DNA of 58,055 nt from Clostridiales bacterium (GTDB lineage: Bacteria > Bacillota > Clostridia > Lachnospirales > Lachnospiraceae). The DNA lies in NCBI GenBank assembly GCA_003343625.1, contig QAKV01000019.1, positions 1 through 58,055 of the forward strand, written 5' to 3'. Positions within the stretch are counted from its first letter, which is position 1, and each line of letters begins with the position of its first letter. This document shows positions 41,364 to 48,924 of this stretch, one piece after another. A program made the position numbers and the translations under genes. The notes under the pieces are model-generated. The model had not been told where the DNA came from. It searched no databases and saw only the letters and a program-made list of their open reading frames with translations.

Positions 41364-43139
41364 TCAATAGCGGTTGAAGCAGGCGAAAATCTCCTGGCGG
41401 CGGGGAAGAGCCAGCCCGGTGGGCACATAGGAAGAATCGCAGAGAGCGGGAAGCCCTTTTTCTTTCAGCAAGTCTTCCAAAGCATCCACAAGGGCTGTCA
41501 GAGTCATGTTCTTCCCGGCGTAGTGCTCTTTGGCATAGCGCAGGAGATAGGAGAGCGCGGCGGTCTGTTCGGAGTCCACCAGCTGTTCCACATACCTCAG
41601 ATCCACTGTCTCCTTATCGATGGAAAAAGAAGTTTTGCCCAGAGTTTTGAGTTTCGCATGTTCCTGGCGGGAAGGGCCTCCCTGCCCGCGTCTCCCGCCG
41701 CGAAAACCGCGGTCGCCTGTGCCGTGAGATCCTGAATGGACGGGTCTGTTGCCAAAATTCTGATCCGTCGAAGCGGTCAACGGGCTGATCCGCCGGAAGG
41801 AGGGAAGGGAGAAACCGTCCGCGTGGAACGTTTCCGGCCCGCGGCTTTTCAGCACTTCGGCCACCTGATCCGTGATATCCAGCGCCCGATAGCTGTCCAT
41901 CTGCAGCACGGTATCCGCGATATAGAAATAGGAGCCGCAGCTACCGACCACCAGGATGGTGGAAACGCCGGCTTTGTCATACAGATCCCGCGCTCTGTCC
42001 AGAAACGGGGTGATCGGTTCTTTCTTTTTGCTGATCACCTGCTGCATCAGCGCATCCCGTACCATGAAATTGGTGGCGGAGGTGTCCTCATCGATGAGGA
42101 ACAGCCGACAGGACGCTTCCAGGCTCTCCACGATGGCGGCCGCCTGAGAAGTGCTGCCGCTGGCATCCAGGGTGGAAAAACGGTGGGTATCCGATCCGTT
42201 GGGAAGATCGTTGATGAACAGGGAGATATCCACAGCCGTGATTTTGCGCCCATCTTCAGCCCTCAGCTTGACGGCGGTGTCGTCGGTGATCACGTATTCC
42301 CTGCCGTCTCCGGCGATGTGATTATAGACGCCCCGCTCCAACGCTTTCAACAGCGTGGACTTCCCGTGATAGCCCCCTCCCGCGATGAGGGTAATTCCCT
42401 TTTTGATTCCCATGCCCCGCAGGGAGCCATGATGAGGCAGTTTTAAAGTGACGGCCAGGCTGTCCGGGGAGACGAAGGGAATTGCCTTTTGCATGGGCCG
42501 GTCGGAAACTCCGCTCTCCCTAGGCAAAATAGAACCGTCCGCCACGAAAGCGACCAAACCGAGTCCGGAGAGACTGTTCCGGATAAATTGCTGATCCTCG
42601 CTCAAAAAGACCGCCTGTTGCACCTGCGATGCGGGAAGAGAACGGTAAAAGAGGGAGGAGGAGACGCACTGCGGAAGATAGTCGAAGAGGATCTTCCTGA
42701 GCTCGCCGGCCAGCACCGTACGCCCTGCAGCGGGGAAGCCCACTTCAAAACGGACGACCAGATCGGAGGAGGTGAATTCACAGGCTGTGCGAACCAGAAC
42801 CTCCTGCCCCGGACGACTCACCCCGATGAGACCGCTCTTTCCGGAACCGCCGGCCTGAAAGGTGAAGCGTCCCGCTGCCCGGCCGAAGCAACGCAGGATA
42901 TGATCCGCCAGCGCCGTGCGCTTATAGGGCGCGTCCAGATAGGCTTCCGGAAAACCGGCCCGCCTGCGGCTGACCAGAACGCTCAGGCGGGAGGGAGAAG
43001 CGAAAGGATCCCCCTGCACATGGTCGATGGAAAGGATATAATCTTTAAAGTCATAGGCCCCGGCCAGGGATTTGTATGCCGGGTAGCCTTTATGATCGAT
43101 GGAGCGCAGCATCTGCTCCAGTTCAGCTGCCTGTTTCAT
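41364..43139 (-). CDS. Predicted ATPase of the ABC class (PF09818 type)
   Basis: 591 aa from the ATG at 43139; the frame is open to a TTG at 43160. N-terminal helical/strand region (SIDHKGYPAYKSLAGAYDF...DHVQGDPFASPSRLSV) is the family mark. The ATPase has Walker A GGGYHGKSTLL, signature-like DASGSTSQAAAI and Walker B LFLIDEDTSATNFM. A later Gly/Arg-rich stretch (GDRGFRGGRRGQGG) resembles RNA-binding RGG boxes. There is no permease and no membrane helix, so it is not a transporter; a nucleic-acid role has been proposed for eukaryotic relatives. It follows degV by 17 nt, on one transcript. Confidence 0.88.
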   Translation of the reverse strand: MKQAAELEQMLRSIDHKGYPAYKSLAGAYDFKDYILSIDHVQGDPFASPSRLSVLVSRRRAGFPEAYLDAPYKRTALADHILRCFGRAAGRFTFQAGGSGKSGLIGVSRPGQEVLVRTACEFTSSDLVVRFEVGFPAAGRTVLAGELRKILFDYLPQCVSSSLFYRSLPASQVQQAVFLSEDQQFIRNSLSGLGLVAFVADGSILPRESGVSDRPMQKAIPFVSPDSLAVTLKLPHHGSLRGMGIKKGITLIAGGGYHGKSTLLKALERGVYNHIAGDGREYVITDDTAVKLRAEDGRKITAVDISLFINDLPNGSDTHRFSTLDASGSTSQAAAIVESLEASCRLFLIDEDTSATNFMVRDALMQQVISKKKEPITPFLDRARDLYDKAGVSTILVVGSCGSYFYIADTVLQMDSYRALDITDQVAEVLKSRGPETFHADGFSLPSFRRISPLTASTDQNFGNRPVHSGSHGTGDRGFRGGRRGQGGPSRQEHAKLKTLGKTSFSIDKETVDLRYVEQLVDSEQTAALSYLLRYAKEHYAGKNMTLTALVDALEDLLKEKGLPALCDSSYVPTGLALPRRQEIFACFNRY

Positions 43140-43156
43140 ATTTTCCACGTCTTTCT

Positions 43157-44032
43157 TCAATTTTCTTTCGCGTTTCCGTAATACAGGATGCCGATGGCCC
43201 CGGGGCCCGCATGGGTTCCGATGCTGGGGCTGATATCGTTGATGATGATGTCGGTAAAACCTGTTTCGCTTCGCACGTAGTCCGCAACCAGCTTCGCGTC
43301 TTCGGGACAGTTTCCATGCACGATCCCCACCGGGATGGAATAGTCCGGATGTTCGGGCAAAGTCTCCTTCATCCGGTCAACCAGTTTGCGCAGGCTCTTC
43401 TTTCGCCCTCTCACGGTGCCGGCGGAAGTGAGCTTTCCTTCCGCATTCACATACAGAAAAGGCTTTAAATTCAGAGCGGACCCTACCACTGCAGTGGTTT
43501 TGGATACGCGGCCGCCCCGTTGCAGATGGAACAGGTCGTCCACCGTAAACTGTACGTTCATATGGGTCTTGAACTCTTCCAGAAAGGCGGCCGTTTCCTC
43601 CAGCGTATGGCCCGCTTCCCGATACAGGTCCCCCTGCATGACCATGATGGCCTCGCTCAGAGATACGTTCAGGGAGTCGATAACCACGATGCGGCTGTCC
43701 GGATAATCGTCCATCAGATCCCGGGCGGTGACGCAGACGTTGTTATAGCTGCCGGAAAGAGCGGAGGAAAAGGCCACGTGGAGAATATCGTATCCTTTCT
43801 GAAGAAGGGCTTCGAATCTGTCGCGGATCACGGCCGGATTGTTGGCCTGGCTGCCGGGCAATTCCCCGTTTTTCATCCGCTCATAAAACTCGGAGGGCTC
43901 CATGTTGAGCTCATCGCCGTATACCGTATCCCCGAAAGAATAGTATTGAGGGATAATAGTGGTGGAATGCGCCTGGATATAAGAAACAGGCAGATCAGAA
44001 TTGGAATCCGTGGTGATGACAAAAGGTCTCAT
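43157..44032 (-). CDS. DegV family fatty-acid-binding protein
   Basis: 291 aa from the ATG at 44032; upstream codons of the open frame lack a ribosome site. DegV/FakB proteins bind a fatty acid and present it to the FakA kinase for phosphorylation. Signatures: FVITTDSNSDLP, the FSSALSGSYNNV loop with serines contacting the carboxylate, the VIDSLNVSLSEA stretch, FTVDDLFHLQRGGRVSKTTAVVGSALNLKPFLYV and the end ISPSIGTHAGPGAIGILYYG. No fakA is adjacent. It heads a two-gene unit with the PF09818-type ATPase. Confidence 0.92.
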   Translation of the reverse strand: MRPFVITTDSNSDLPVSYIQAHSTTIIPQYYSFGDTVYGDELNMEPSEFYERMKNGELPGSQANNPAVIRDRFEALLQKGYDILHVAFSSALSGSYNNVCVTARDLMDDYPDSRIVVIDSLNVSLSEAIMVMQGDLYREAGHTLEETAAFLEEFKTHMNVQFTVDDLFHLQRGGRVSKTTAVVGSALNLKPFLYVNAEGKLTSAGTVRGRKKSLRKLVDRMKETLPEHPDYSIPVGIVHGNCPEDAKLVADYVRSETGFTDIIINDISPSIGTHAGPGAIGILYYGNAKEN

Positions 44033-44213
44033 CGCTTTCAACTTTCCTTCCTTCGTTGGCTTTATAGTTTTTGTAAAAAATAGACTGATATCCATTATAA
44101 AGATCCCAAAAAAGATTGTCAATAAGGGCGCTTTGACGGATAAAGTAATGGAAAGAGCGGGAGGGATGTGCTATAATGCAATTCGATATAACTCGAAGGA
44201 AAAGGAGTGCGGG

Positions 44214-44924
44214 ATGAGATTCCAAGAAGAGCTGATTTCGAAGATTATGACGTATTTTACCGTTATTCTGCTGCTGGGCATTCTGGTTTTCGAGGCCTGG
44301 TCGCTGCAGCGGGAGCGTACTTCGCGCAGGGAGGCACAAGAGTCGGCCGCATCCGCTCTGGATATGCTGGACGAAATGACGAGTCAGAACGCCCGGCTGG
44401 AAGAGGAGAACGAAGCGCTTCATGAGCGGCTGGAGGAGTGGGAACCATATCTGTCACTGGCGGAAAGCGAGGAGATGGTCTCTTTAAAACGGGAACTTTT
44501 TTCTCATCCGGCCCTGATACCGGATCAGGCAGTGGAAGCGCTGACTGAAGAGTTGGCTCAGGAACGGGCGGAGGAGCAGGAGTCGCCCGCAGAGGAATCC
44601 CAAACCGCTGCGGAAGAGGAAGAGACGGAATCGGAACTGGTATTTGAATTTCACAAGGACGGCGGGGAGCCTGTGTTTTTCCCGCTGAGCACGCAGGTAG
44701 TGGATGCGGACAACTGCCTGATTTATACCGTGGCCTATGAAAAGACCAGCGGGCGCAAGCTGGGGCTGTTGTATGAAGTGGATCTGGACTGGATTCGTGA
44801 GGAATCTTCTGCACAGAAATCGTTCGAAGAGGAAGCGGCGGGGCCGGAAATTCCCGGGGGATGGATCTGTGTGGCTTACAATACCGGAAGCGGTTGGAAC
44901 GGAGTGGAGGAGAACGGAGACTGA
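44214..44924 (+). CDS. Single-pass membrane protein with coiled coil, unknown function
   Basis: 236 aa from the ATG at 44214 behind AAAGGAG. One membrane helix at about 11-27 (YFTVILLLGILVFEAW), then an extracytoplasmic coiled coil (about 30-75, RRE...SALDMLDEMTSQNARLEEENEALHERLEEW), a very acidic segment (EELAQERAEEQE...AAEEEETESELV) and a small C-terminal domain (FFPLSTQVVDADNCLIYTVAYEK, GWICVAYNTGSGW). It precedes a TPR gene by 5 nt, suggesting a joint envelope function. A TATAAT lies at 44172-44177. No family is recognised. Confidence 0.7.
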   Translation: MRFQEELISKIMTYFTVILLLGILVFEAWSLQRERTSRREAQESAASALDMLDEMTSQNARLEEENEALHERLEEWEPYLSLAESEEMVSLKRELFSHPALIPDQAVEALTEELAQERAEEQESPAEESQTAAEEEETESELVFEFHKDGGEPVFFPLSTQVVDADNCLIYTVAYEKTSGRKLGLLYEVDLDWIREESSAQKSFEEEAAGPEIPGGWICVAYNTGSGWNGVEENGD

Positions 44925-44929
44925 CAGCG

Positions 44930-45730
44930 ATGAGATCCGAGGAAGATTTGAGATCCTGTTGTGACAGAGCGAAAGAGGCCGGAGATTATGGGGCTTATCT
45001 GCAGGCGAAAAGCGAACTGGTGGATTTTTACCGGGAAACTTTCCGGTTTGAAGAGGCGTTTTCAGCGGCGGAGGATGTGCTCATGCTGATGGAAGAGCTG
45101 AATCTGGAAGAAACGGAAAGCTTTGCTGCAGCGTTAATGCAGGCTGCTGTCACTTATCGGGAGGCGGGAAGAGAACAGGAAGCGCTGACGGCTTTCACGA
45201 GGGCGTTGAAAATCTGCGAGGCTATTTGGAAACCTGAAGATGAGCGGTTTGTCGGTTTGGACCGGGAGATCGGGCTGCTTTTGGAACGGCTTGGAGAAGA
45301 AGAAAGGGCGGAAATTTTTCTGCAGAAAGCCCTGACCCTGCTGGAAAACCGTCCTGACGCGACCGGTAAGGCAGCGCAGGTAAAGACGGATCTGGCCTTG
45401 CTCGCCCTGAGGAGAAAAAGGCCGGAAAGGGCGCAGACTCTCCTGGAAGAGGCGATCGCCGGATTTCGGGCCAGCGGCAATCAGGGGGATGTCCGTTACA
45501 GCGCCTCTTTGGCCGGACTGGGGGAGGCGCTGTTTTCGCAGGGACGGCTGGAAAAAGCGCTGGAAGCCTACGAACAGGCGCTGTCGGCGATCGAAAAACA
45601 TTTCGGAAAAAATGAGAGCTACGCCATTCTGTGCCAAAACTGCGCGGCGATCTTCCGGCGGCTGGGAGAAACGGATCGCGCGAAACGCTATGAAGAAACG
45701 GCCCTTTTTCTGCTGCGAGAAAAGGATTGA
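44930..45730 (+). CDS. Tetratricopeptide-repeat protein
   Basis: 266 aa, cytoplasmic. At least four TPR-like helix pairs, for instance YREAGREQEALTAFTRALKICE, LLERLGEEERAEIFLQKALTLLE, GLGEALFSQGRLEKALEAYEQALSAIEKHFG and CAAIFRRLGETDRAKRYEETALFLL. TPRs are protein-protein interaction scaffolds; the partner is unknown. It lies directly behind the coiled-coil membrane protein and before the NusG-II gene, which begins 5 nt after its stop, so four genes may form one transcript (44.2-46.6 kb). Confidence 0.85.
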   Translation: MRSEEDLRSCCDRAKEAGDYGAYLQAKSELVDFYRETFRFEEAFSAAEDVLMLMEELNLEETESFAAALMQAAVTYREAGREQEALTAFTRALKICEAIWKPEDERFVGLDREIGLLLERLGEEERAEIFLQKALTLLENRPDATGKAAQVKTDLALLALRRKRPERAQTLLEEAIAGFRASGNQGDVRYSASLAGLGEALFSQGRLEKALEAYEQALSAIEKHFGKNESYAILCQNCAAIFRRLGETDRAKRYEETALFLLREKD

Positions 45731-45735
45731 AACAT

Positions 45736-46140
45736 ATGTTCGGATATGCTAAAATGAAATTCGATGAGTTGCGGAGAGCGGACTGGATCCTGATCGGCGT
45801 CGTTCTTGCGGCCGCTCTGTTGATGGTTCTTTCTTTCCTTATATTTCAGGAAAGGGAGGGGGTGTCCGCTGTGGTGATCGAACAGGACGGAAGGGAGCTG
45901 ATGCGGCTGCCTGTGGATGCGAGGCAGGAGATCCGGATCGGCGGAGGAGACGGCGGATATAATCTCGTGGAGATCGGCCCTGAAGGAGTACGGGTTTCGG
46001 AAGCTGACTGCCCGGATCTGACCTGCGTCCATCAGGGAACGATCAGCCGTGCCGGCGAGACCATCATCTGCCTCCCTCACAGGCTGGTGATTCGGCTGGA
46101 AGGAGGAGCTGACAGCGGGCCGGACGCTGTGGCGGGATAA
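45736..46140 (+). CDS. NusG domain II-containing membrane-anchored protein
   Basis: 134 aa from the ATG at 45736 with AAAGGA upstream. One N-terminal membrane helix (WILIGVVLAAALLMVLSFLIF, about 17-37) and an extracytoplasmic NusG-II domain (PF07009): VVIEQDGRELMRLPVDARQEIRIGG, then CPDLTCVHQGTISRAGETIICLPHRLVIRL with the conserved Cys pair. It is not the transcription factor NusG. In many Clostridia it accompanies a Gx-transporter gene, ApbE and Rnf-type genes in redox or quinone loci; here only the Gx partner follows. Confidence 0.88.
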   Translation: MFGYAKMKFDELRRADWILIGVVLAAALLMVLSFLIFQEREGVSAVVIEQDGRELMRLPVDARQEIRIGGGDGGYNLVEIGPEGVRVSEADCPDLTCVHQGTISRAGETIICLPHRLVIRLEGGADSGPDAVAG

Positions 46141-46144
46141 TCGC

Positions 46145-46642
46145 ATGAAACGAAAAACGGCTGTTTTGGGGATGTTGGCCGCTGCGGCCCTCCTGCTATC
46201 TTATGTGGAATCCATATTGCCTCTGACGCCCGGAATTCCGGGCGTCAAGCTGGGGCTGCCCAATCTGATTGTGGTACTTTGCCTGTATCTGTACGGATGG
46301 AAGGAAGCGCTTCTGATGAACCTCGCCAGGGTGCTGCTTTCTTCTTTTTTGTTCGGAAATCTTTACGGGATGCTCTACAGTCTCTGCGGCGCGCTATTTT
46401 CTTTTGCCGCCATGGGACTGTCGAAGCGCTCGCAGCGCTTTTCGATGGTCGGGGTAAGCGTTCTGGGAGGCGTGTTTCATAATATAGGGCAGCTGTTGGC
46501 GGCCATATTTGTGGTGCAGACCATACAGATAGGATACTATCTGCCCTGGCTGTTGATCGCTGGCTGTCTGGCCGGAATCTTTAACGGAATCTGCGCCCGG
46601 ACCGCGCTGAACCATCTGCCCGCCGATATCGAGAAAAAATGA
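46145..46642 (+). CDS. Gx transporter family protein (heptaprenyl diphosphate synthase component I-like)
   Basis: 165 aa. About five membrane helices; the GIPGVKLGLPNLIVVLCLYLYGWKEALLMNLARVLLSSFLFGNLYGMLYSLCG stretch is the PF07456 signature. The family name comes from a component of heptaprenyl synthase, but the fold resembles ECF-type substrate-binding membrane proteins. It lies 4 nt behind the NusG-II gene and is translated from the same mRNA, with only a weak ribosome site. Role inferred: small-molecule or isoprenoid-related transport. Confidence 0.85.
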   Translation: MKRKTAVLGMLAAAALLLSYVESILPLTPGIPGVKLGLPNLIVVLCLYLYGWKEALLMNLARVLLSSFLFGNLYGMLYSLCGALFSFAAMGLSKRSQRFSMVGVSVLGGVFHNIGQLLAAIFVVQTIQIGYYLPWLLIAGCLAGIFNGICARTALNHLPADIEKK

Positions 46643-46660
46643 GAAGAGAGGAAGAAAAAG

Positions 46661-47272
46661 ATGTTCGCTTATCTGATCGGTACCGTGGCGGAAGTCACAC
46701 CGGAAAAACTTGTGCTGGAAGTCAATCGTATCGGCTATAATATTCGGATTCCCGCCAGCGCGGTTTCCCTCCTGCCGCCCGTAGGGGAAGAGGTGAAGAT
46801 CTATACATATACCAGCGTCCGGGAGGATGCCGTCACGCTGTTCGGCTTTTTGCGCAAGGACGATCTGGAGATGTACCGGCAGCTGATTAACGTCAGCGGG
46901 ATCGGCCCCAAAGCGGGGCTCTCCATCCTTTCCGCGCTGTCCGCAGACGAGATTCGGCTCGCGGTATTGTCTCAGGATGAAAAGGCCATCGCCAAGGCGC
47001 CAGGCATCGGTCGAAAGATGGCCCAGAAAATCATTCTGGAATTGAAGGACAGAATCTCGCTGGAGGATGCTTTCGCAGGCGGAGGGGAAACGGTGCAGGC
47101 GGCGCCCGCTGCGGGAAACGGTTCTCTGAGTCGGGCGCGTCAGGAAGCGGTGGAAGCCCTCACCGCGTTGGGATACTCCGCATCCGAGGCGTTGCGGGCA
47201 GTGAAAGCTGTGGAGCGCGAAGATATGGATGTGGAGGAACTGCTGAAAGCGGCGCTAAAGAAGATGTATTGA
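46661..47272 (+). CDS. ruvA: Holliday junction DNA helicase subunit RuvA
   Basis: 203 aa, usual length. OB-fold at 1-62 (FAYLIGTVAEVTPEKLVLEVNRIGYNIRIPAS), double helix-hairpin-helix DNA-binding part (LINVSGIGPKAGLSILSAL and AIAKAPGIGRKMAQKIILELKD), flexible linker, and the domain III helix bundle (ARQEAVEALTALGYSASEALRAVKAV) that binds RuvB. It loads RuvB on four-way junctions for branch migration. Spacing of 18 nt from the Gx gene; ruvB follows immediately. ruvC is not adjacent. Confidence 0.97.
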   Translation: MFAYLIGTVAEVTPEKLVLEVNRIGYNIRIPASAVSLLPPVGEEVKIYTYTSVREDAVTLFGFLRKDDLEMYRQLINVSGIGPKAGLSILSALSADEIRLAVLSQDEKAIAKAPGIGRKMAQKIILELKDRISLEDAFAGGGETVQAAPAAGNGSLSRARQEAVEALTALGYSASEALRAVKAVEREDMDVEELLKAALKKMY

Positions 47273-47296
47273 CGGATGGACGGAGAGGATGAGCGT

Positions 47297-48322
47297 ATGC
47301 CGAGAGTGATCGAGACCAGTTTGACGGAAGAAGATATCAAAATAGAAGGAAGCCTGCGTCCCAAATATCTGAAGGACTATATCGGACAGGAAAAGGTGAA
47401 AGCCGCGCTCAGAATCTATATCGAAGCGGCGAAACAGCGTAAGGACGCGCTGGATCACGTGCTCTTCTACGGTCCTCCCGGCTTGGGAAAGACATCCCTG
47501 GCCGGCATTATCGCCAACGAAATGGGCGTGAATATGAAGATTACCAGCGGGCCGGCCATTGAGAAGCCGGGGGAGATGGCGGCCATTCTGAATAATCTGC
47601 AGGAGGGGGATCTTCTGTTCGTGGATGAAATTCACCGGCTCAATCGTCAGGTGGAGGAAGTGCTCTATCCGGCCATGGAGGATTTCGCCATCGACATTAT
47701 GATCGGTAAAGGCGCTTCCGCCCGTTCCATCCGTCTGGAGCTGCCCCGTTTTACGCTGGTAGGGGCGACCACCAGAGCCGGGCTTTTGACCGCCCCCCTG
47801 CGGGATCGTTTCGGGATGATCCATCATCTGGAATTTTATACGGTGGAGGAGCTGGCGCTCATCATCCAGCACTCCGCCCGGGTCTTAGGCGTGAAAATCG
47901 AAGAGGAAGGCGCCAGAGAACTGGCCAGAAGGAGCCGGGGAACACCCCGTCTGGCGAACCGCATCCTAAAGAGGGTTCGGGATTTCGCTCAGGTGAAATA
48001 CGATGGCGTGATCACGCTACAGGTGGCGAGAACCGCGCTGGATCTGATGGACGTGGACCGAATGGGATTGGATCGGGTGGACAGAAGCCTGCTCCTGACC
48101 ATGATCGAGAAGTTCGGAGGGGGCCCTGTGGGACTGGATACGCTGGCTGCGGCCGTAGGGGAGGATTCCGGCACTATTGAGGATGTATATGAGCCCTATC
48201 TTTTGATGAACGGGCTGATCGATCGGACGCCCAGAGGGAGGGTGGTCACTCCTTTGGCTTACCGGCATCTGGGGCTTTCGGAGAGCCCGAAAGGCGTTGC
48301 GGAAGACGGACTGGCCGACTGA
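47297..48322 (+). CDS. ruvB: Holliday junction DNA helicase ATPase RuvB
   Basis: 341 aa from the ATG at 47297 (GGAGAGG 10 nt upstream); an ATG at 47276 is possible but lacks a site. AAA+ motor: [25 protein letters not shown], Walker [12 protein letters not shown], Walker [10 protein letters not shown], sensor 1 [21 protein letters not shown] (with the arginine finger) and sensor 2 [20 protein letters not shown], then the C-terminal winged helix. It drives branch migration with RuvA. Stop is followed shortly by the zapA promoter. Confidence 0.97.
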   Translation: MPRVIETSLTEEDIKIEGSLRPKYLKDYIGQEKVKAALRIYIEAAKQRKDALDHVLFYGPPGLGKTSLAGIIANEMGVNMKITSGPAIEKPGEMAAILNNLQEGDLLFVDEIHRLNRQVEEVLYPAMEDFAIDIMIGKGASARSIRLELPRFTLVGATTRAGLLTAPLRDRFGMIHHLEFYTVEELALIIQHSARVLGVKIEEEGARELARRSRGTPRLANRILKRVRDFAQVKYDGVITLQVARTALDLMDVDRMGLDRVDRSLLLTMIEKFGGGPVGLDTLAAAVGEDSGTIEDVYEPYLLMNGLIDRTPRGRVVTPLAYRHLGLSESPKGVAEDGLAD

Positions 48323-48344
48323 GGGCATCCGTTTTTGGAAACGC

Positions 48345-48373
48345 TTGCAATTTGGCCTGCCGCAGATTATAAT
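48345..48373 (+). promoter_or_regulatory. Promoter for zapA
   Basis: TTGCAA (48345-48350), a 17-nt spacer and TATAAT (48368-48373). Confidence 0.75.
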
Positions 48374-48436
48374 AGATGTTGTATCAGTATTACTGAGAGT
48401 ACGGCAGATATTGTAAGATACGAAAGGTGCGGGGCC

Positions 48437-48853
48437 ATGGCAGTCAAAACGGACACGGAAGTGATCATCGGCGGAAGAGTACTGACTCTGAGCGGTTATG
48501 AAAGCGAAGAATATTTACAGAAAGTGGCTTCTTATATCAACAATAAGCTGACCGAGTATAACAGGGTGGACAGCTTCCGCAGACAGCCTGCGGAGATGCA
48601 GCATATCCTTCTCGAGCTCAACATCGCGGATGACTATTTCAAGGCCAAAAAGCAGATCGACGGGATGGAGGAGGACGCGCAGGCGAGAGAGAAGGAGCTG
48701 TACGATCTGAAGCATGAGCTGATTGCGGCTCAGATCAAGCTGGAGAATACGGAGAAGTCTCTGAGGAACGCGCAGAAACAGCTGCAGGATAACTCCAAGC
48801 AGATCGTCCGTCTGGAGACGGAAATGCGCAATGCAAAACAACGGAAACAATGA
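48437..48853 (+). CDS. zapA: Cell division protein ZapA
   Basis: 138 aa from the ATG at 48437. The N-terminal ZapA fold (DTEVIIGGRVLTLSGYESEEYLQKVASYINNKL) is followed by a long coiled coil (about 60-138; ELYDLKHELIAAQIKLENTEKSLRNAQKQLQ). ZapA bundles FtsZ filaments and stabilises the Z ring. It has its own promoter and lies upstream of envelope and cell-wall genes (U32, FtsW/RodA, PBP). Confidence 0.92.
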   Translation: MAVKTDTEVIIGGRVLTLSGYESEEYLQKVASYINNKLTEYNRVDSFRRQPAEMQHILLELNIADDYFKAKKQIDGMEEDAQAREKELYDLKHELIAAQIKLENTEKSLRNAQKQLQDNSKQIVRLETEMRNAKQRKQ

Positions 48854-48924
48854 TGAGCTGTCGCACAAACTGTATCGCAATTTCCGATCCTCTTTGTGCG
48901 GCGGTTTTTATTATTCGGATGTAT

